Below are positions 27,374 through 35,762 of a stretch of DNA of 64,000 bases, one piece after another (position 1 is the first letter of the stretch; every line of letters begins with the position of its first letter). The position numbers and the translations under genes are program-made. Source of the DNA: CAZUZS01 sp964624795 (GTDB lineage Bacteria > Calditrichota > Calditrichia > RBG-13-44-9); assembly GCA_964624795.1 (NCBI GenBank), contig CAZUZS010000019.1, positions 1-64,000 on the forward strand. Direction: 5' to 3'. The notes under the pieces were generated by a model. It saw only the letters and a list, made by a program, of their open reading frames with translations, was not told the origin of the DNA and did not search any database.

Positions 27374-28634
27374 AAGCGTTTCCAATCTTACCAGACGCGT
27401 TCCCAAAATTGTCTCGCGTTATGGTTTCGATGGGCAAAAATTACGCAAAAATATCTTTTCTATGGTTGAAGATTGCAATCGCTTCTATGTTTGTCCGACT
27501 CTCCCCGTAACAGGTCAGGTCGTCGGAAAATATCCTGATTTTTTCCAGCAATTTGATGAATCTCAGGTTGAATTTGCAATTCACGGCTATTTTCACCAGG
27601 ACTACACACGTCTCTCGGTCCAGGAGAAACGGGACCAGCTCGGTCGTGCTTATAAAATATTCAAGGATGCAAACGTCCCAATCTCCGGCTTTCGTTTCCC
27701 CTACCTGCGGGTAGATGACGAATCACTTTCCCTGGTGGGAGAACTGCCGTTCATTTACGATAGCAGCCAAAGTTTTTGGTGGGAAATAGATCGGGCGCTG
27801 CTGAACGGTCATTCGAAAGTTGTTGAGAAAATGAGGACACAATATGATCCCCGGTCCCCACAGGATGCTCCGGTGCTCCCCAAACGACTGGGCTCGCTCA
27901 TCGAGATGCCCGTGTCTTTACCGGATGATGATATTATAATGGATCGGGTAGGCATTGGCGACAATGAATTGATTGCAAAGTTGTGGTTGGGGATTCTGGA
28001 GCAGACGGTCCGGCGCAACGAGCTGTTTGTGCTGCAGTTGCACCCCGAGCGATTTCAATTGCTCCGCCAGGCCCTGAGCACACTTCTGCAGGAAATAAGG
28101 CAGCGAGACAAGCAGATCTGGGTTGCACCCTTGCGAGAAATTGCACAGTGGTGGAATAAACGGGAGGAATTTCATGTAAGCTACAAGCGCAACGGTAACA
28201 ATTGCCTGCGGGTCCAGATTAAACATCCCGGGGAATTGAATTACCAGTTGCTTAATTTCTCCGCCAAGAATTTCAAAATCACCAATTCGTATCGATCTAA
28301 CGAAGTGCTTGAAGAGTTCGAGATAGAGGAAGATCAGTTGCCGTTGATTGGTGTGGGAAAGGAAACATCGTTGGGGTTTCGGCAATTGTTGACCAACCTC
28401 GGATTTCCCTTTGAGGAAGTAGCCAACTGCCCGGAAAAGTGCAGCGTTTATATCGAAAAAGACCCTGAGACTCGTTCCGTCAATAAGTGGCTAAACCAGT
28501 TCCTGTCATCGTTAACCAGCCCCTTGATACGATTTAATTACTGGCCGGAAAATTTCAGCGCGGCGTTTGCGGTGACCGGCGATATTGATGCACTGACCAC
28601 CCAGGATTTTTTCTCGAGGATTTATGACCGCTGA
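27342..28634 (+). CDS. Deacetylase-fold protein with permuted motif order
   Basis: 430 residues related to NodB/CE4 polysaccharide deacetylases. Near the N-terminus are FYVCPTLP, HGYFH (His81, His85, like the metal-binding HxxxH) and RFPY (118-121, like the RPPY motif). The usual first motif with the catalytic Asp pair is absent there, but VTGDIDALT (Asp414, Asp416) stands at the extreme C-terminus. The order therefore looks circularly permuted. A domain of about 150 residues lies between and is unrecognised. AGAGGAAA precedes the ATG. It overlaps the FemAB-like gene by 11 bases. It probably modifies the polysaccharide. Confidence 0.75.
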   Translation: MEYIKFLKNHRSVSNLTRRVPKIVSRYGFDGQKLRKNIFSMVEDCNRFYVCPTLPVTGQVVGKYPDFFQQFDESQVEFAIHGYFHQDYTRLSVQEKRDQLGRAYKIFKDANVPISGFRFPYLRVDDESLSLVGELPFIYDSSQSFWWEIDRALLNGHSKVVEKMRTQYDPRSPQDAPVLPKRLGSLIEMPVSLPDDDIIMDRVGIGDNELIAKLWLGILEQTVRRNELFVLQLHPERFQLLRQALSTLLQEIRQRDKQIWVAPLREIAQWWNKREEFHVSYKRNGNNCLRVQIKHPGELNYQLLNFSAKNFKITNSYRSNEVLEEFEIEEDQLPLIGVGKETSLGFRQLLTNLGFPFEEVANCPEKCSVYIEKDPETRSVNKWLNQFLSSLTSPLIRFNYWPENFSAAFAVTGDIDALTTQDFFSRIYDR

Positions 28635-29430
28635 TATTCAAATTAAAGATCGGGTAGATACTGTAGAGTGGGACAAATTCTGCCGTGAAAACGGCGGCAA
28701 TGTTTTTCAATCCCCCTACTTTTTCGAAATGTGCCGCGCCGCTNNNNNNNNNNNNNNNNNNNNNNNNNNNNNNNNNNNNNNNNNNNNNNNNNNNNNNNNN
28801 NNNNNNNNNNNNNNNNNNNNNNNNNNNNNNNNNNNNNNNNNNNTGAATTACACTGTTAACCTCCGCCCTCCGCTTGACGAAATCCTTAAAGCGGTGAGGC
28901 GGGAAAAAAGAAAAAAAATCAGGGCCGGCGAGCGAAACGGGCTTAAGCTGCAGGAAGCAAAAAGCATAGAAGAGGTGGCACTCTTTTATCAAATATTGAA
29001 AAAAACATACCAACAAAAAAAGGTGCCGCTCGCCGATAGCTCTTTATTCACGGAAAAATTCACAGCATACAACGCAGAAAAAGTATACCGAATCCTGCTT
29101 GTTGAGTATGGCGGACAGGTGATTGGTGGGCAGGCGCTGCTGTTTTACAACGGAATTGCCTACGCCTGGTACATGGCGGTGGATGATGCGTATTTCCATC
29201 TGCGTGTTTCTGACTGGCTGGTATGGAAAACCATCGAATACGTAAGATCCTCCGGCTGCAGCCTGTTTGATTTCTGTGGTGCGGGACGACCGGATGAAAA
29301 ATATGGCGTCCGGGATTTTAAAAAGAGCTTTGGCGGGGAGGAAGTAAATTATGGCCGGTTCATTTTTACTCCCCGGCCCCGTCTGTACGGTTTTATGAAT
29401 TCCTTGTATTCGCTGGGATCAAAGAAATGA
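28624..29430 (+). CDS. FemAB/GNAT-like transferase, interrupted by assembly gap
   Basis: A gap of 100 N (28744-28843) interrupts the gene. Residues 1-40 (VEWDKFCRENGGNVFQSPYF) match the start of FemAB-type acyltransferases. The part after the gap (RREKRKKIRAGERNGL, YGGQVIGGQALLFYNGIAYAW, FDFCGAGRPDEKYGVRDFKKSFGG) matches their C-terminal half. The paralogue at 31178 aligns on both sides and has about 95 residues where this one has 34 unknown codons, so some 185 bases are probably missing. Such proteins transfer an aminoacyl or acyl group and occur in XrtA-type loci. The frame across the gap is assumed. Confidence 0.75.
   Translation: MTADIQIKDRVDTVEWDKFCRENGGNVFQSPYFFEMCRAAXXXXXXXXXXXXXXXXXXXXXXXXXXXXXXXXXXNYTVNLRPPLDEILKAVRREKRKKIRAGERNGLKLQEAKSIEEVALFYQILKKTYQQKKVPLADSSLFTEKFTAYNAEKVYRILLVEYGGQVIGGQALLFYNGIAYAWYMAVDDAYFHLRVSDWLVWKTIEYVRSSGCSLFDFCGAGRPDEKYGVRDFKKSFGGEEVNYGRFIFTPRPRLYGFMNSLYSLGSKK
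28744..28843. other. Assembly gap (100 N)
   Basis: Exactly 100 N, the conventional placeholder for a gap of unknown size. Alignment with the paralogue at 31178 suggests a true length near 285 bases. Confidence 0.95.
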
Positions 29431-29708
29431 GCCGGTGTGTGTTTTTTGATTTTATGATTTCCCGATGGAGGCCGGAATAGGTTTTGGCAAATATGGAATG
29501 GTTCCGGAAGAAGCACGAACCATGAAGTTACAAATTCTATGCTTCACGATTTGTTAATGGCGGAAATCGGGGGCCGGAAGGATACCGGTCCATCAATCAG
29601 AAATCGCCTGAACCATTCTGTCGCCTGTAACTGACGTGGCGGAGCTGTGCCAAAGCGATTCAAGGAGGGCGGCAGCCCCCGGTAGTTTTAGAAAAAGAGG
29701 CATTTCTC
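29431..29708. other. Intergenic region inside the polysaccharide locus
   Basis: 278 bases with no gene seen. It is the longest break in the locus and may hold a second promoter. No TTGACA/TAnnTTTG site and no known riboswitch were recognised. Confidence 0.4.
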
Positions 29709-31157
29709 ATGAACAAAATCAATTCGAATGAAAAAGGCTTGCCGCTGCGCTATCTGCTGCAGGTCGTCTTTAAACATAAAACAATGATGAGCATTCTTTT
29801 CCTCTCGATTGTTCTTACGGTACTGATTGGGAATCTGTTGATGAAACCGGTCTACCAGGCATCTGCAAAAATTCTGCTGGAATTACGTGAAAATGATGAA
29901 AAAGCTTTGCTGTTCCGCATGAATCTGAATCCTGACTATGGCCGCTACAACTGGATTAATTCGGAAGTAGAGATCATTCGCAGCCGGCCGGTAGTGATTC
30001 GCGTTATACAGGATTTGGACCTGTTGAAGAATTATAGGAGGAGCCATGCCAAGCAGGAGAGCGATTCATTGCTTATGGAAGAAGCCATTCGTGATTTCTA
30101 CTATTCGCTTTCCCTGGAAACGACAAAAGACGCTCCGATGGTGCAAATTCAATTCAATGATAAAAATCCACAGCAGGCAGCGCGGATTGTCAAATCGATC
30201 ATTGATAATTATATCAGCTACCGGCACCAGCTTTTTGAGAAAAGTGCTTCTTATAAATTCCTGGATGAACAAACTGCGCTGACCGGTCAACAGTTACGTG
30301 AGCTGGAGGCGAAGGCCGCCGAATTCAAGCAACAGAGCGGATTGGCCATTCCTGAGGAACACGGGAGAATTCTGTATGAAAAATTGGCAGAATATGAGAA
30401 AAATCTCGCAGAAGTACGTTCCGAGTTGGCTGCAAAAGAATCCCGCTTGCAGCTATTAAAACAACAGTTAGCCCAGGGAAAGGAATCCAGCTTACCGGAA
30501 ACCGGCAAGGAAGAAGCATCCGGCAGGGCAGCCTATCTGGATGAACTCAAAAGTAAACTGTTCGATCTGGAAATGAAACGCCAGGTTCTGCTCGAAAAAT
30601 TTACACCGGAGTATCCTGAAGTTGCGAATTTAAGCAGCCAGATTGAGACCATACATAAAAAAATTTATGATGAAATTAATCAATACATTATGGAAAAGGA
30701 GACCGAGGCGCAGGCGATGCGCAGGCAGGCGGCGGTTCTCATGCAAAACATTAACGAGACCAGGCAGGAAATTAAAAACTTCGTTGGGCAGGAACACCAG
30801 TTGGAACAACTCACACGTGGAATAGGGGATAAACGGGATGTCTATTCAGTTCTTTTGAGGCAAAAGGAAGAAGCGCGCCTCTCCATGGCGAAATCACAGG
30901 ACAGGGTTCTGGTCAAGGTTGTCAGCCCCCCTTCTGTGCCGGTGGATGCGGTAAGCCCCAAAAGACAACAGAATGTTTTGCTTTCTGTTTTGGTTGGGCT
31001 CATGGTTGCGCTTGCTGCGGCGTTTGGCGCTGAATTTCTCAGCCACACCTACAGCAGCGTCGAGGATGTGGAAAATCACCTGGGTGTACCTGTCTTAGGG
31101 TCCGTAAGCGATTTCAGTCATTTCGATTCGGAGGCCAAACACAAGCCTGCCGGTTAA
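29709..31157 (+). CDS. Wzz/GumC-like polysaccharide co-polymerase
   Basis: 482 residues. A transmembrane helix near the N-terminus (MMSILFLSIVLTVLIGNLLM) is followed by the Wzz domain start (VYQASAKILLELRENDEKAL). A long periplasmic coiled coil runs from about residue 195 to 390. A second transmembrane helix (VLLSVLVGLMVALAAAFGAEFL) is preceded by the proline-rich PPSVPVDAVSPKRQQN. It regulates chain length and export in the inner membrane. There is no fused kinase domain; the separate partner is the BY-kinase-like gene at 24344. Confidence 0.9.
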   Translation: MNKINSNEKGLPLRYLLQVVFKHKTMMSILFLSIVLTVLIGNLLMKPVYQASAKILLELRENDEKALLFRMNLNPDYGRYNWINSEVEIIRSRPVVIRVIQDLDLLKNYRRSHAKQESDSLLMEEAIRDFYYSLSLETTKDAPMVQIQFNDKNPQQAARIVKSIIDNYISYRHQLFEKSASYKFLDEQTALTGQQLRELEAKAAEFKQQSGLAIPEEHGRILYEKLAEYEKNLAEVRSELAAKESRLQLLKQQLAQGKESSLPETGKEEASGRAAYLDELKSKLFDLEMKRQVLLEKFTPEYPEVANLSSQIETIHKKIYDEINQYIMEKETEAQAMRRQAAVLMQNINETRQEIKNFVGQEHQLEQLTRGIGDKRDVYSVLLRQKEEARLSMAKSQDRVLVKVVSPPSVPVDAVSPKRQQNVLLSVLVGLMVALAAAFGAEFLSHTYSSVEDVENHLGVPVLGSVSDFSHFDSEAKHKPAG

Positions 31158-31177
31158 TAAAATCTTATGGAGAATTT

Positions 31178-32239
31178 GTGGAATATACAATCCAAATTGT
31201 AAATCCGATGTCCGATACGGAATGGGATGCTTATATCGGGCGCAACAATCAATCCCTGGTATTTCATTCCTCACTTTGGGCGGAGGTTTTAAGTGAGACC
31301 TATAAACAGCTTACCCCTTACTACCTTTTGGCCCGGAACACTCAAGGCGTGGCAGAAGCAGCGTTGCCTCTGTTCCTTGTTAAAAGCCCCTTCACCGGAA
31401 AACGTTTTGTTTCGTTGCCGTTCACGCTTTACAGTGGGGTACTAGCGGATAATCCTTCAGCAAAAACGGCGGTCCTAAGCGGAGCCAAGGAATTGTTATC
31501 CGACCATGGAGCAGGATTTTTGGAGATCCGAAACGTTACGGATTCGGTGGATTTCCCAGAGGGAATTCCGGTCTGCAGCTATGTGAATCATATCTTGGAA
31601 TTGTGTGCGAATCGAGACGATGTCTGGCGTAAATTCAGCCGGACCAATATCCGTCAGCATATCCGGAAGGCTTCCGTCGATGATTTTAAAGTTCGAAAAT
31701 GCGAGAATATTGGCGATTTAGATATTTTTTACAAACTATTTGTAAGCACTCGCAAGAAATTTGGTATGCCGCCCCAACCCCTGGAGTTTTTCAAAAATGT
31801 CTGGAATAAGATGGTGGAAAAGGGAAAAGCCGTTTTTTACATCACAACTTACCAGGGAAAGCCGGTGATGAGTGTGATGGTGCTTCTCTCCAAAACCCGA
31901 TATCACCTGGAGTACGCTGGTCTGGATTATGACTATTATTCACTGAATCCGAGCGTGGTAACGTATTGGAAAATTATTCAGGATGCTCTCGAAACCGGGG
32001 CCTGTTTCGTCGAATTCGGTGGTTCAGCGCTTTCTAACCGTTCCCTGAGGCGCTTTAAAGGACATTGGGGGGCGGAAGAGGAATCGATTGTTCATTGCTT
32101 TTATCCGGAAAACAGGGGGCTTTCTGCAAATTGGGAAAGGAAAGCCGGAACGGAAATCCTGCTCAGGATTTGCCGGCACATGCCCGATGCCCTTTTTGTC
32201 AGGATGGGACGTGCGGCGTACCGGCATCTTGGCGGCTGA
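31178..32239 (+). CDS. FemAB/GNAT-like transferase
   Basis: 353 residues from a GTG with GGAG seven bases upstream. It is an intact paralogue of the gene at 28624, sharing TEWDAYIGRNNQSLVFHSS at the N-terminus, RKFSRTNIRQHIRKA in the middle, and FVEFGGSALSNRSLRRFKGHWGA at the C-terminus. Two tandem GNAT folds are expected. FemAB-like members of polysaccharide loci are thought to add an acyl or aminoacyl group to a sugar or lipid carrier. The acceptor is unknown. Confidence 0.85.
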   Translation: MEYTIQIVNPMSDTEWDAYIGRNNQSLVFHSSLWAEVLSETYKQLTPYYLLARNTQGVAEAALPLFLVKSPFTGKRFVSLPFTLYSGVLADNPSAKTAVLSGAKELLSDHGAGFLEIRNVTDSVDFPEGIPVCSYVNHILELCANRDDVWRKFSRTNIRQHIRKASVDDFKVRKCENIGDLDIFYKLFVSTRKKFGMPPQPLEFFKNVWNKMVEKGKAVFYITTYQGKPVMSVMVLLSKTRYHLEYAGLDYDYYSLNPSVVTYWKIIQDALETGACFVEFGGSALSNRSLRRFKGHWGAEEESIVHCFYPENRGLSANWERKAGTEILLRICRHMPDALFVRMGRAAYRHLGG

Positions 32240-32422
32240 AATTTCCACGCATTGTCACCTTAGAAGATTGTTCATTTTAACAAATCACAAAATGATTCTC
32301 AGCTTCCGGTCCAAATACCGCGAGGACCTGAGCCGGACTGACTATTCACGAATGGAGCCTCACTAATCAAGAATGAAGATTGCCAGGTAGATGAAATAAA
32401 AAAATATCAACCCCGTTTCTCG

Positions 32423-32881
32423 ATGCGGGAATGGCTGTGGGGAGAGCTTAAAGCTGTTCTCCGGCTGATGAAGAAATTTTCGCACGGGCTTTCGCATTTG
32501 CTGCGGCGAAAGAGTAAGAGGCGGGGAGAGGGCTCGCGCAAAACGACCTCAGAACTTCCGGCAGCTCTGAATCTCCAACCCGGTGAAAAGGTTCGGATCA
32601 AGAATGTGGAAGAGATAAATAAGACGTTGGATGCGGAAGGCAAATTCCAGGGTTGCTTGTTTACCCGGGAGATGTGGGATTTTTGTGGTGAAGAATTTGT
32701 CGTATTCAAACGCGTAAATATGTTCCTGAACGAAACAAATAACCGGATTCAAAAAATCAGCCATACTGTACTTCTGGAGGGCGCTTATTGCACCGGGCAG
32801 AGGGCTTTTGGCGAGAAATGTGACCGTTCGTGTTTCCTGTTCTGGAAAGAGGCCTGGTTGGAGCGGGTAAATCTCCAATAA
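32423..32881 (+). CDS. Conserved Cys-containing protein of unknown function
   Basis: 152 residues. After a basic N-terminus (LLRRKSKRRGEG) comes a compact domain beginning LQPGEKVRIKNVEEI and ending CDRSCFLFWKEAWLERV. Cys residues at CLF, FCGEEF, YCTGQ and the CDRSC pair suggest a bound metal, probably zinc. I recall similar small proteins, with an ending like C...C...WxExWLERV, as uncharacterised families in polysaccharide loci, but cannot name one. The frame is open back to 32342 without a usual start codon, and no Shine-Dalgarno is seen. Its stop is four bases before the next gene. Confidence 0.7.
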   Translation: MREWLWGELKAVLRLMKKFSHGLSHLLRRKSKRRGEGSRKTTSELPAALNLQPGEKVRIKNVEEINKTLDAEGKFQGCLFTREMWDFCGEEFVVFKRVNMFLNETNNRIQKISHTVLLEGAYCTGQRAFGEKCDRSCFLFWKEAWLERVNLQ

Positions 32882-32884
32882 AAT

Positions 32885-33949
32885 ATGCGCATACTATTCG
32901 ACATCGGCCACCCGGCAGACGTGCATTTATTCAAACACACCATCCGGATTTGCCAGCAGAACGGGCACAAAATCAAGATTGTCTGCCGCCCGCGGGATAA
33001 TGTAATCGAATTGCTCCAACGATACGGATTTACGTTTGAGAGCATCGGTCATTTCGATCACCTCTGGCAAAAAGCACTGGGAATGTTTCTGATAGATTTC
33101 AATCTTTATCGCATCTGCAAACGATTCCGTCCGCAGTTGCTGGTCAGTTTTGGATCGCCTTATTCCGCACATATCGGCCACTGGTTTCATATTCCAAGCG
33201 TAACAATGGTTGATACCGAGCCCGAGCCATTCACGCTTTTCCACTGGGAATCCAGAATTGTCTTTCAGCTTTTTGTAAAAAAGATATTTGTGCCCAACAG
33301 CTACAAACGAAAATTTTTGGCGCCGCGCGTTGTTCGCTTTGCGGGATTTAAAGAGTTGGCGTACCTTCATCCTCATTATTTTAAGCCGGATCCGTCCGTG
33401 TTGCAAGAACTCCACATCCGCCGGGGCGAAAAAATTGTTCTGGTGAAATTCGCCGCCTGGGATGCCATTCACGATGTGAATCATACAGGATTTATCGGCG
33501 ATGAACAAAGAGTCAATTTTGTTCGTGCCTTGCAGAAATATGGGCGGGTGTTCATTTCATCGGAAGTGGATATTCCCGAACTCAGGCACTTGTATCTCCC
33601 CCTGCCGCCCGGGGATGTGCATCATCTTCTGGCGCATGCCGATCTTTATGTTGGGGAAGGTGCAACAATGGCAGCGGAGGCAGGAGTGCTTGGTGTCCCC
33701 TGGGTTTTTTTGTCTTCACGGCGGCTTGGGTATCTCGATTTTCAGTCGGAACGCTACCATTCCGGCCAGACTTGCGCCACGCCGGCGTCGGCGCTTCTGG
33801 CATGCAAAGACTATCTGATTCTTGAAAATGTGCACGAGTCCTGGCAAAAGAAACGGGAGAAGCTTTTGCGGGAAAATCGGGATGTTACAGCAATGATTCT
33901 GGATGAAATCGAAATGTATGCCGGGAAGGCGGCGAATTCTCAAAGATGA
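32885..33949 (+). CDS. DUF354 family (glycosyltransferase-like) protein
   Basis: 354 residues. The start MRILFDIGHPADVHLFK and the later LYVGEGATMAAEAGVLGVPW are characteristic of DUF354, a GT-B-like family found in archaeal and bacterial surface-polysaccharide loci. VSFGSPYSAHIGHWFHIPSV in the first half is also typical. It is probably a cytoplasmic glycosyltransferase or epimerase-type enzyme acting on a UDP-sugar. It overlaps the next gene by four bases (ATGA). Confidence 0.85.
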   Translation: MRILFDIGHPADVHLFKHTIRICQQNGHKIKIVCRPRDNVIELLQRYGFTFESIGHFDHLWQKALGMFLIDFNLYRICKRFRPQLLVSFGSPYSAHIGHWFHIPSVTMVDTEPEPFTLFHWESRIVFQLFVKKIFVPNSYKRKFLAPRVVRFAGFKELAYLHPHYFKPDPSVLQELHIRRGEKIVLVKFAAWDAIHDVNHTGFIGDEQRVNFVRALQKYGRVFISSEVDIPELRHLYLPLPPGDVHHLLAHADLYVGEGATMAAEAGVLGVPWVFLSSRRLGYLDFQSERYHSGQTCATPASALLACKDYLILENVHESWQKKREKLLRENRDVTAMILDEIEMYAGKAANSQR

Positions 33950-34830
33950 AACCTGTATTCTACCGTGCAATGGAAACCACCGGCCTGCGCCTCGCCTCGT
34001 TCCCCGGCTTCGCCGGAATCTCCTCGCCGGGAATTGTTATCCTGGCTTATCATGATATCGGAGTACTGCCCGAGCCGGTTCCCCGACGGTATATCTATAA
34101 TGTGAGTGAACAGAATTTTCGTGAACAAATGATGATCTTGCGCAAAATGGGTATACCGGTTATCCCGCTGCGGGAAGCGGTTCTCCGCTTGCAGGGGGAA
34201 TTGCCGCTGGACCGCCGCTACGCGGTCTTGACCTTCGATGACGGTTTCCATTTGCTTATGAAAAGTGCAGTTCCTGTGTTGCAGGAGTTGGAATTTCCAG
34301 CGACTTTTTTTGTGGCAACCGGATTTCTGGATAAAGAAATTTTCCCCTGGCTGGCGGATGATTTTTTGCCTTCCGGTGAGGTAATTCCCCAATGGCAACC
34401 CTTCACAAAAGAGGATATTAAATCCATCGCTGGCAATCCGCAGTTTGAGATCGGCAGCCATTCACATCTTCATGTGCAGTTTGAAGAAGGCAAATTCGAT
34501 AAATATTTGCAGGATGTAAAATTGTCAATTGATGTCTTGCAGGCTGGATTTGGCATTAACGTGGAGTCATTCGCTTATCCGTATTCTTTCCCGGGCCAAA
34601 GAAAACGCGCTGGTTCGGAGTTCGGCCATTTGGAAAATGGTTTCCGTCATTTTGGTTTGCAGGCCATCTGCACTACGCAAATGGGGCTAAATCGGGCTGC
34701 GCATCCTGCGCATCGGCTAAAACGGATGCAGGTAAAATCATACGACAGTCCGGCGCTATTCCGGGCCCGTCTCGCCGGCAATCTGGGAATCCCGGAGTTC
34801 ATACAGCGCCTGTCTCATAAATTATTTTAG
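33946..34830 (+). CDS. Polysaccharide deacetylase (CE4/NodB)
   Basis: 294 residues. Canonical NodB order: ILAYHDIG near the N-terminus, LTFDDGF (catalytic Asp and metal Asp), FPATFFVATGFL, then IGSHSHLHVQF with the metal-binding His residues, and FAYPYSFPG. No signal peptide is seen, so it probably acts in the cytoplasm or at the membrane on an intermediate. In XrtA-type and similar loci these enzymes remove N-acetyl groups from the growing polysaccharide. It is translationally coupled to the DUF354 gene. Confidence 0.88.
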   Translation: MKPVFYRAMETTGLRLASFPGFAGISSPGIVILAYHDIGVLPEPVPRRYIYNVSEQNFREQMMILRKMGIPVIPLREAVLRLQGELPLDRRYAVLTFDDGFHLLMKSAVPVLQELEFPATFFVATGFLDKEIFPWLADDFLPSGEVIPQWQPFTKEDIKSIAGNPQFEIGSHSHLHVQFEEGKFDKYLQDVKLSIDVLQAGFGINVESFAYPYSFPGQRKRAGSEFGHLENGFRHFGLQAICTTQMGLNRAAHPAHRLKRMQVKSYDSPALFRARLAGNLGIPEFIQRLSHKLF

Positions 34831-34898
34831 CGTAGTCCGTTCTTCCTGCAAAGCTGCAATTTTCGCGTGAACAGTTGGTAAAATAAAAACTAGATCAA

Positions 34899-35762
34899 AT
34901 GAATTCTGAAAAATACGCCATTATCACCCCGGTGCGGGATGAGGCCGAATTTATCGGGAGACTGATTTCGTCAGTGGTCCGCCAGGCCATTCTTCCCGAA
35001 AAATGGGTGATCATCAATGATGGTTCTCGCGATGCTACCCAAAGCATCGTCGAAGCCTACCTTTCCGACTATCCGTTTATCGAGTTGGTCAATCTGGCGG
35101 ATCGCGGTTGGACAGAGGCGGGGGGCGATTCGGTCTTCGAGCTGGGGCTGCAGCATGTGGACCTGGAACAGCTTGATTTCCTGGCCCGTGTGGATGGTGA
35201 TGTTTCGTTCGGTCCAACTTACTTCGAGTTGCTGTTACGGAAGTTCCGGGAAAATCCGCGCCTGGGAATCGCCAGCGGCGAAATGATTTATGTAGATCAC
35301 GGGCGGCAGGAAATCACAACCGGTCCGCGATTCCAGACCCACGGCCCGAACAAATTTTACCGTGTCGCCTGTTTTCGCGAAATTGGGGGGCTGGACGCTG
35401 ATTTAGGATGGGATATTGTGGACAATATAAAAGCTGTTCAGCGAGGATGGGAGGCGCGCAGAATTACCGAAACGCAGTTCATCCATCATCGCCGGGTCGC
35501 ATCGCGGCGGGGGCCGTGGGGGATATTCGAGAATTGGGGAAAGGCTGCTTACCTGGCGGGCTACCACCCGTTATTTTTCGGCGCGAAATTCCTGAGACGC
35601 CTGTTTACAGCCCCGTTCTTGCTGGGCAGCTTGCTGATGGCGTACCACTATTTCTCCGGCTATCTACTGCGCCGTCCTCGCATCATCTCAGATGATACCC
35701 ACCGGTTTGTCCGTAGGGAACAATTGAAAAAACTCATGGGAAGACCCAGTGCCTGGTCCTGA
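34899..35762 (+). CDS. Glycosyltransferase family 2
   Basis: 287 residues of GT-A fold. Motifs: YAIITPVRDEAEFIGRLI, INDGSRDAT, and the DxD-type LARVDGDVSF. GLDADLGWDIVDNIKAVQRG marks the acceptor region, and a hydrophobic stretch near the C-terminus (FLLGSLLMAYHYFSGYLL) may attach it to the membrane. It adds one sugar to the lipid-linked repeat unit on the cytoplasmic side. It overlaps the polymerase gene by 14 bases. Confidence 0.9.
   Translation: MNSEKYAIITPVRDEAEFIGRLISSVVRQAILPEKWVIINDGSRDATQSIVEAYLSDYPFIELVNLADRGWTEAGGDSVFELGLQHVDLEQLDFLARVDGDVSFGPTYFELLLRKFRENPRLGIASGEMIYVDHGRQEITTGPRFQTHGPNKFYRVACFREIGGLDADLGWDIVDNIKAVQRGWEARRITETQFIHHRRVASRRGPWGIFENWGKAAYLAGYHPLFFGAKFLRRLFTAPFLLGSLLMAYHYFSGYLLRRPRIISDDTHRFVRREQLKKLMGRPSAWS

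Noticed and set aside
29580..29690. Possible riboswitch before the Wzz/GumC gene
   Set aside because: G-rich hairpins are visible, but the conserved core of c-di-GMP or other known riboswitches is absent.
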